Source: M55B154 sp964345775 (lineage in GTDB: Bacteria; Spirochaetota; UBA4802; UB4802). Taken from it: a stretch of DNA of 64,000 bases. The translations under genes were made by a program, and so were the position numbers. This document shows positions 60,229-64,000 of this stretch, one piece after another. The notes beneath the pieces were generated by a model. That model was given only the letters and a program-made list of their open reading frames with translations, had not been told where the DNA came from and did no database searches. The stretch is taken from assembly GCA_964345775.1 (NCBI GenBank), contig CAYFSO010000004.1, forward strand, positions 1-64,000, written 5' to 3'. The first letter of the stretch is position 1; each line of letters starts with the position of its first letter.

Positions 60229-60279
60229 TAAAAAAAAGAGCGGCGCAATAGAATAATTACCTGTTTAAAGAAGAGCCGC
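60229..60279 (-). terminator. possible rho-independent terminator after hisF
   Basis: On the minus strand GCGGC (60279-60275) and GCCGC (60244-60240) flank a loop of about 30 bases and are followed by an eight-base T-run (60237-60230). It is directly after the hisF stop. The short stem and long loop make it weak. Confidence 0.4.
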
Positions 60280-60293
60280 ACGGGACAGAATTT

Positions 60294-61058
60294 CTACAGG
60301 GTTACCTCTATTTCCCTGTCCTTCAGGTACGCCTTCACCTCCCTTATGTTGAGAATGCGGAAGTGGAATACCGAGGCAGCCAGCAGAATATCAGCGCCTC
60401 CCTTTACCACCGCATCGTAAAAATGCTCCAGGGTGCCTGCCCCGCCGGAAGCGATCACCGGGACAGTGACTGCATCGGTTATTGCCCTGGTAAATTCCAG
60501 GTCATATCCCTGCTTTGTGCCGTCCCCATCCATACTGGTTGGCAAGATGGACCCGGCACCCAGGTCCTGGCATTCCCTGGCCCATGCCACTGCATCCTTA
60601 CCAACGGGCCTGGTGCCTCCGGATACCACCAGTTCGAAACCGGAAGCCATATGGGCATTTCTTTTACCGTCAACGGCCACGGTGACTTTCTCCTTGCCAA
60701 ACCGTTCAACCGCACTGGCCACCAGCTGCGGGTCCTTTACCGCCGCACTGTTCATGGATACCCTGTCTGCACCCGCATTCAGCACCTCTTCGATATCAGA
60801 AAGGCTGCCAATACCGCCACCCACCGTCAATGGAATTGAAATTACCGATGACACGTTCTTCACCCATTCCAGCATGGTTTTACGGTTCTCAAGTGTTGCC
60901 GCGATATCCAGCATGGCCAGATCATCGGCACCCTCTTCCTGGTAAAAGGCCGCGTTCTCCACCGGGTCACCCGCATCCTTTATATCAACGAAATGCACAC
61001 CTTTCACAACCCGCCCGTTTTTCATATCAAGACACGGCATTATCTTAATAACGCTCAT
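60294..61058 (-). CDS. hisF: imidazole glycerol phosphate synthase subunit HisF
   Basis: A 254-residue TIM-barrel cyclase that makes imidazole glycerol phosphate and AICAR. Catalytic D11 (PCLDMKNGRVVKGV) and D130 (VTVAVDGKRN) are present, as is the phosphate-site GGGIGSLSDIEEVLNAGAD and PTSMDGDGTKQGYDLE. It is preceded by an unusually purine-rich leader (GGAGGAGGAGT) with heptad repeats. No other histidine genes are near; hisH, its glutaminase partner, must lie elsewhere. Located just after ftsK, 49 bp downstream. Confidence 0.94.
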   Translation of the reverse strand: MSVIKIMPCLDMKNGRVVKGVHFVDIKDAGDPVENAAFYQEEGADDLAMLDIAATLENRKTMLEWVKNVSSVISIPLTVGGGIGSLSDIEEVLNAGADRVSMNSAAVKDPQLVASAVERFGKEKVTVAVDGKRNAHMASGFELVVSGGTRPVGKDAVAWARECQDLGAGSILPTSMDGDGTKQGYDLEFTRAITDAVTVPVIASGGAGTLEHFYDAVVKGGADILLAASVFHFRILNIREVKAYLKDREIEVTL

Positions 61059-61079
61059 TACTTACTCCTCCTCCCTCTT

Positions 61080-61100
61080 CACTCCTCACTCCTCACTGTT
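61080..61100 (-). repeat. three heptad repeats in the hisF leader
   Basis: CACTCCT is repeated at 61080-61086 and 61087-61093, with a degenerate third unit CACTGTT (61094-61100). Read on the minus strand this gives AGGAGTG units, each containing a Shine-Dalgarno-like AGGAG, in front of the true site. It is a short tandem repeat between ftsK and hisF. Confidence 0.6.
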
Positions 61101-61107
61101 CACTATA

Positions 61108-63630
61108 TCAAATATACACTTCCCGTGGTTTGCTTCCCTGCTGCGGGCCTATATAGCCAAGCTCTTCCATTCGTTCCACGATGCGTGCCGCCCGGTTGTA
61201 GCCGATGGAAAGCCGACGCTGAAGGTACGAGGCAGAGGCCTTCTTGGTTTCCTCGATGATCTTGATGGCCTCCACGAAAAGTTCGTCCTCTTCGCCCGAA
61301 TCATCATCCTGGTCATTCTCGAATAGCGAGGCCTCGATATCGATGTAGTTGGGAGTTCCCATGGACTGCAGGTGCTGTACCACCGACATTATTTCGTCCT
61401 CGGATATGAATGCACCCTGTATACGGACGGGGAAGGAACTCATGGGAGACTGGTACAGCATGTCACCACGGCCCAGAAGCTTCTCCGCGCCGTTCTGGTC
61501 TATGATGGTACGCGAGTCTGTCTTCTGCGCCACCTGGAAGGCCACACGTGCCGGAAAGTTGGCCTTTATAATACCGGTGATAACGTCAACCGACGGCCGC
61601 TGGGTTGCCAGCACCAGGTGTATCCCCACTGCCCGCGCCTTCTGTGCGATTCGTGTGATGAATCCTTCGATCTCCTTGGCCGCCACCATCATCAGGTCGG
61701 CAAGCTCGTCCATAATGACCACGATGTAGGGCAATATCTCGGCATCCCCGCCCTTCTTTGCAGCCTTCTCGTTGTAGCGTTCAATGTCCCGGGTATTCAA
61801 CTCAGACAGAAGGTAATACCGCCGCTCCATCTCGTACATGGTCCATTTGAGTGCCCTGGGGGCTATACCCGGTTCGGTTATCACCGGGTGCAGCAGGTGA
61901 GGCAGGCCATTGTACAGCTGCAGTTCCACCATCTTGGGATCCACCATGATAAAGCGCACGAAATTGGGGTCGTAGTTGTATACAAGGCTGGTAATAATTG
62001 CGTTTACCAGCACCGATTTACCCGATCCCGTTGCACCGGCGATCAACAGGTGGGGAAGCTGTTTCAGGTCCATGATGACCGGCTTGCCCAAAATATCCTT
62101 GCCCAGGGCAACTTTCAGCTTGCCCGGACGTGAATGGTATTCCGGGGATTTCACAATGTCACCAAGGGTAACCACTTCCCTCTTTACGTTTGGCACTTCT
62201 ACGCCGATGGCCTTCTTACCCGGAATGGGTGCCACTATACGCACCCTCGAAGCGGCAAGGGCCATGGCTATGTCATCCGCAAGGCTGACTATCTTGTTCA
62301 CCTTGATACCGGGAGCTATCTGCATTTCGTACAACGAGATAACCGGCCCCCGGTTCACGTTGATGACCTTTGATTCTATACCAAAATCCCTGAGTGTATT
62401 CACAAGAAGTTCAGAGTTTCGAACTATCTCCGCTTTCCAGCTGGTTTCATCCGTTGTTTCTGAGGAGTAAAGAAAACGGGTGGGTATTATATACTCCTGG
62501 TTGATGGAGACTTCTTCAAAGACCTTCTCCCCGTCACCGTAATATACATTTTCTATTTCATCATTCCCGTCGTCTTCGGCGTACACCTCGTCGGGTTCAT
62601 TTTCAAAATCCAGGTCCGGGGTATCAACCACCGCCGTTGATGCCTGCGGCTGTCCCCCGTCCTTCTCAACATTCTGTTCACCTGCAACCGGTATGGCACC
62701 GGATATTGCCCTTTCCGGTTCAAGCATTTTAAACCTGTTATACTTCACCTGTGTCTCTTCCGGTTCAGGGGATTCCTGGTAATTATAAACGGCTGGGTAC
62801 GAGGATCCTTCCACTTCTTCATACGCATCTTCATCATAGACGTTCACGTCAAATGTTAGTTGATCATCTTCAGGTTCTTCGTTATTGTCACCGGTATAGG
62901 TCATGTCCTCCAGTTCTACCAGCCTGGGGGTACTGTTTTCCATGAAGTCCTTTTCGTAATAGTCTTCGCCGTAGACTACCACCTTCTTTTTTACTACCCA
63001 GGGCAGCCTCTTTTTACCGTTCAGCTTCACGTCAATGCTGTTGAGTGGAATGGATTCCCGTGTTTTCTTCATTTTTCTACGGTTTGCCATGTTCTTAAAA
63101 AAGGAACCAATACTTCCCCGGTGTTCCCCGCCGTATTCAATTATATTGGTAATGGAAACAATACCAAGAAGTATCATGCCGATCAGGTTTATGGTAAGGG
63201 TAAATATCCACGCACCTGCAGTTCCAGCCAGGTGCACGAATGTTTTCATGAGGGATATCCCGATAAATCCACCGGAAAACTGTGAAATAACGTTACCCCG
63301 GGCCAGTGCGAGCAACACCGACATGGTGACCATGAGGAATACAAGGGAAAAGACCTTTTCCATGACGGGAACCGCCGATCCTTTCCTTATGAATGACCAG
63401 CCGGCCACAAGCAGTATTATACCAAAGATGTAGGACGAGTATCCAAAGGAGGACCGCAGCAGGTGGCTCACCCATGCGCCGATGGGACCCGCCACGTTCA
63501 GCACCTCGAGGTTGCCCCGCAGGTTGTCAATATCGGATATATGGTAACTGAGAAGAGAAGCAAAAATAAACATGCCGGTAATTATCAGCAACACACCGGT
63601 TATTTCTCGTAAACGTCGGTCCTGTACCAC
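61108..63630 (-). CDS. ftsK: DNA translocase FtsK
   Basis: An 840-residue septal DNA pump that clears chromosome dimers. Four to five N-terminal membrane helices (about 10-165) and a charged linker (about 170-375) precede the motor domain, with Walker A AGATGSGKS (531-539) and Walker B YIVVIMDELADLMM (635-648). IMVDPKMVELQLYNGLPHLL is conserved. The C-terminal gamma winged-helix (about 775-840), which reads KOPS, has SASYLQRRLSIGYNRAARIV. GTG start with GGGGGG in front. It precedes hisF by 49 bp and is preceded by uppP. Confidence 0.95.
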   Translation of the reverse strand: MVQDRRLREITGVLLIITGMFIFASLLSYHISDIDNLRGNLEVLNVAGPIGAWVSHLLRSSFGYSSYIFGIILLVAGWSFIRKGSAVPVMEKVFSLVFLMVTMSVLLALARGNVISQFSGGFIGISLMKTFVHLAGTAGAWIFTLTINLIGMILLGIVSITNIIEYGGEHRGSIGSFFKNMANRRKMKKTRESIPLNSIDVKLNGKKRLPWVVKKKVVVYGEDYYEKDFMENSTPRLVELEDMTYTGDNNEEPEDDQLTFDVNVYDEDAYEEVEGSSYPAVYNYQESPEPEETQVKYNRFKMLEPERAISGAIPVAGEQNVEKDGGQPQASTAVVDTPDLDFENEPDEVYAEDDGNDEIENVYYGDGEKVFEEVSINQEYIIPTRFLYSSETTDETSWKAEIVRNSELLVNTLRDFGIESKVINVNRGPVISLYEMQIAPGIKVNKIVSLADDIAMALAASRVRIVAPIPGKKAIGVEVPNVKREVVTLGDIVKSPEYHSRPGKLKVALGKDILGKPVIMDLKQLPHLLIAGATGSGKSVLVNAIITSLVYNYDPNFVRFIMVDPKMVELQLYNGLPHLLHPVITEPGIAPRALKWTMYEMERRYYLLSELNTRDIERYNEKAAKKGGDAEILPYIVVIMDELADLMMVAAKEIEGFITRIAQKARAVGIHLVLATQRPSVDVITGIIKANFPARVAFQVAQKTDSRTIIDQNGAEKLLGRGDMLYQSPMSSFPVRIQGAFISEDEIMSVVQHLQSMGTPNYIDIEASLFENDQDDDSGEEDELFVEAIKIIEETKKASASYLQRRLSIGYNRAARIVERMEELGYIGPQQGSKPREVYI

Positions 63631-63670
63631 GGTTCCCCCCGGTTATTCATAACTACTGTACAGGTCAATG

Positions 63671-64000
63671 CTACAGGAAAACGATAATCCCTGCCAGGCC
63701 AATTGCGATGGTATAATACCCGAATACGTCGATACGTATGCGCCGTACCATGGCAAACAACAGCTTAAGGGATGCCAGGGCCACCAGGAAAGTGACCAGC
63801 ATTGCCACCAGCAGCGGGAGCAGCACATGTAGTTCCAATCCCTTCTGGAAAAGCGGCAGCGCTTCAAGGAAACCCGCACCGGCTATTACCGGTATCGCCA
63901 TAAGGAAGGAAAAACGGGCCGACTCTTCCGGTTCAAGGCCCGCCAGCATCCCACCCGTGATAGTTGCACCGGAACGGGAAATACCCGGTATTATGGCCAG
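63671..64000 (-). CDS. uppP: undecaprenyl-diphosphatase UppP, C-terminal part (cut by window edge)
   Basis: The minus-strand frame is open from the right edge (LAIIPGISRSGATITGG...), so the start lies outside the window. The 109 visible residues carry the family PGISRSGATIT active-site motif at the edge and several membrane helices, ending IAIGLAGIIVFL. UppP recycles the lipid carrier for peptidoglycan and O-antigen. It is 40 bp upstream of ftsK in the same direction. Confidence 0.88.
   Translation of the reverse strand: MAIIPGISRSGATITGGMLAGLEPEESARFSFLMAIPVIAGAGFLEALPLFQKGLELHVLLPLLVAMLVTFLVALASLKLLFAMVRRIRIDVFGYYTIAIGLAGIIVFL

Noticed and set aside
61080..61100. Heptad repeats as an attachment site or transposon end
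   Set aside because: Direct repeats of only 7 bp with no inverted partner and no integrase or transposase nearby.

Overview
The window looks like a chromosomal segment of a free-living spirochaete (roughly 45-50% GC by eye). The clearest marker is a FlaB-type periplasmic flagellin at 34524-35372, with the spirochaete N-terminus MIINHNISAI and the ASMWFHMGPN segment. A Gram-negative envelope is supported by LptE, two LpoB/COG3014-type lipoproteins, several Sec or lipobox signal peptides and putative outer-membrane barrels. Genus cannot be assigned from sequence alone. No rRNA, tRNA, CRISPR array, prophage or complete insertion sequence was seen. The only mobile-type sequence is the C-terminal tail of an Rpn nuclease at the left edge.

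Layout. 1-3.3 kb: Rpn tail, then a minus-strand group (FAD oxidoreductase, prmA, MBL hydrolase). 3.5-7.9 kb: a nitrogen module with a near-perfect sigma-54 promoter, amtB, glnK, a putative porin and a NifA-like sigma-54 activator. 7.9-11.4 kb: class II ribonucleotide reductase and carA. 11.5-22.9 kb: a long minus-strand run of pgi, tmk, a degenerate PP2C protein, an active-looking PP2C phosphatase, an SppA protease with a barrel-like N-terminal domain, and two secreted paralogues. Several of these genes overlap by about 4 bp. 23-28.9 kb: tsaC, a small barrel protein, a decayed bacteriohemerythrin, a sulfatase-fold lipoprotein, a lipoprotein, gatC and thpR. 29-35.5 kb: FGGY kinase, pyrK, a class A PBP and flaB. 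35.5-41.5 kb: a lipase with a histone-H1-like tail, a degenerate hybrid kinase, COG3014/LpoB lipoproteins and a NUDIX protein. 41.7-48.4 kb: a membrane sensor, a STAS/zinc-ribbon protein, a charged protein, class I adenylate cyclase, holA and lptE. 48.5-54.2 kb: a giant GH13-GT5 fusion and a lipoprotein. 54.3-64 kb: a GAF histidine kinase, pncA, a CxxC protein, amrS, PilZ, a CsgG-like/TPR protein, hisF, ftsK and the C-terminal part of uppP.

How the genes fit together. The nitrogen module is a plausible complete circuit: activator, sigma-54 promoter, transporter and PII. Its GlnK lacks the classical uridylylation tyrosine. Signalling genes are dense: two PP2C-family proteins (one apparently dead), a STAS protein, two sensor-kinase-type proteins, PilZ and adenylate cyclase. 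Together they suggest partner-switching plus cAMP and c-di-GMP control. Biosynthetic genes such as carA, pyrK and hisF stand alone rather than in pathway operons. The most unusual proteins are the GH13-GT5 fusion, the barrel-SppA fusion, the lipase with the lysine-rich tail, and the active/degenerate phosphatase pair.
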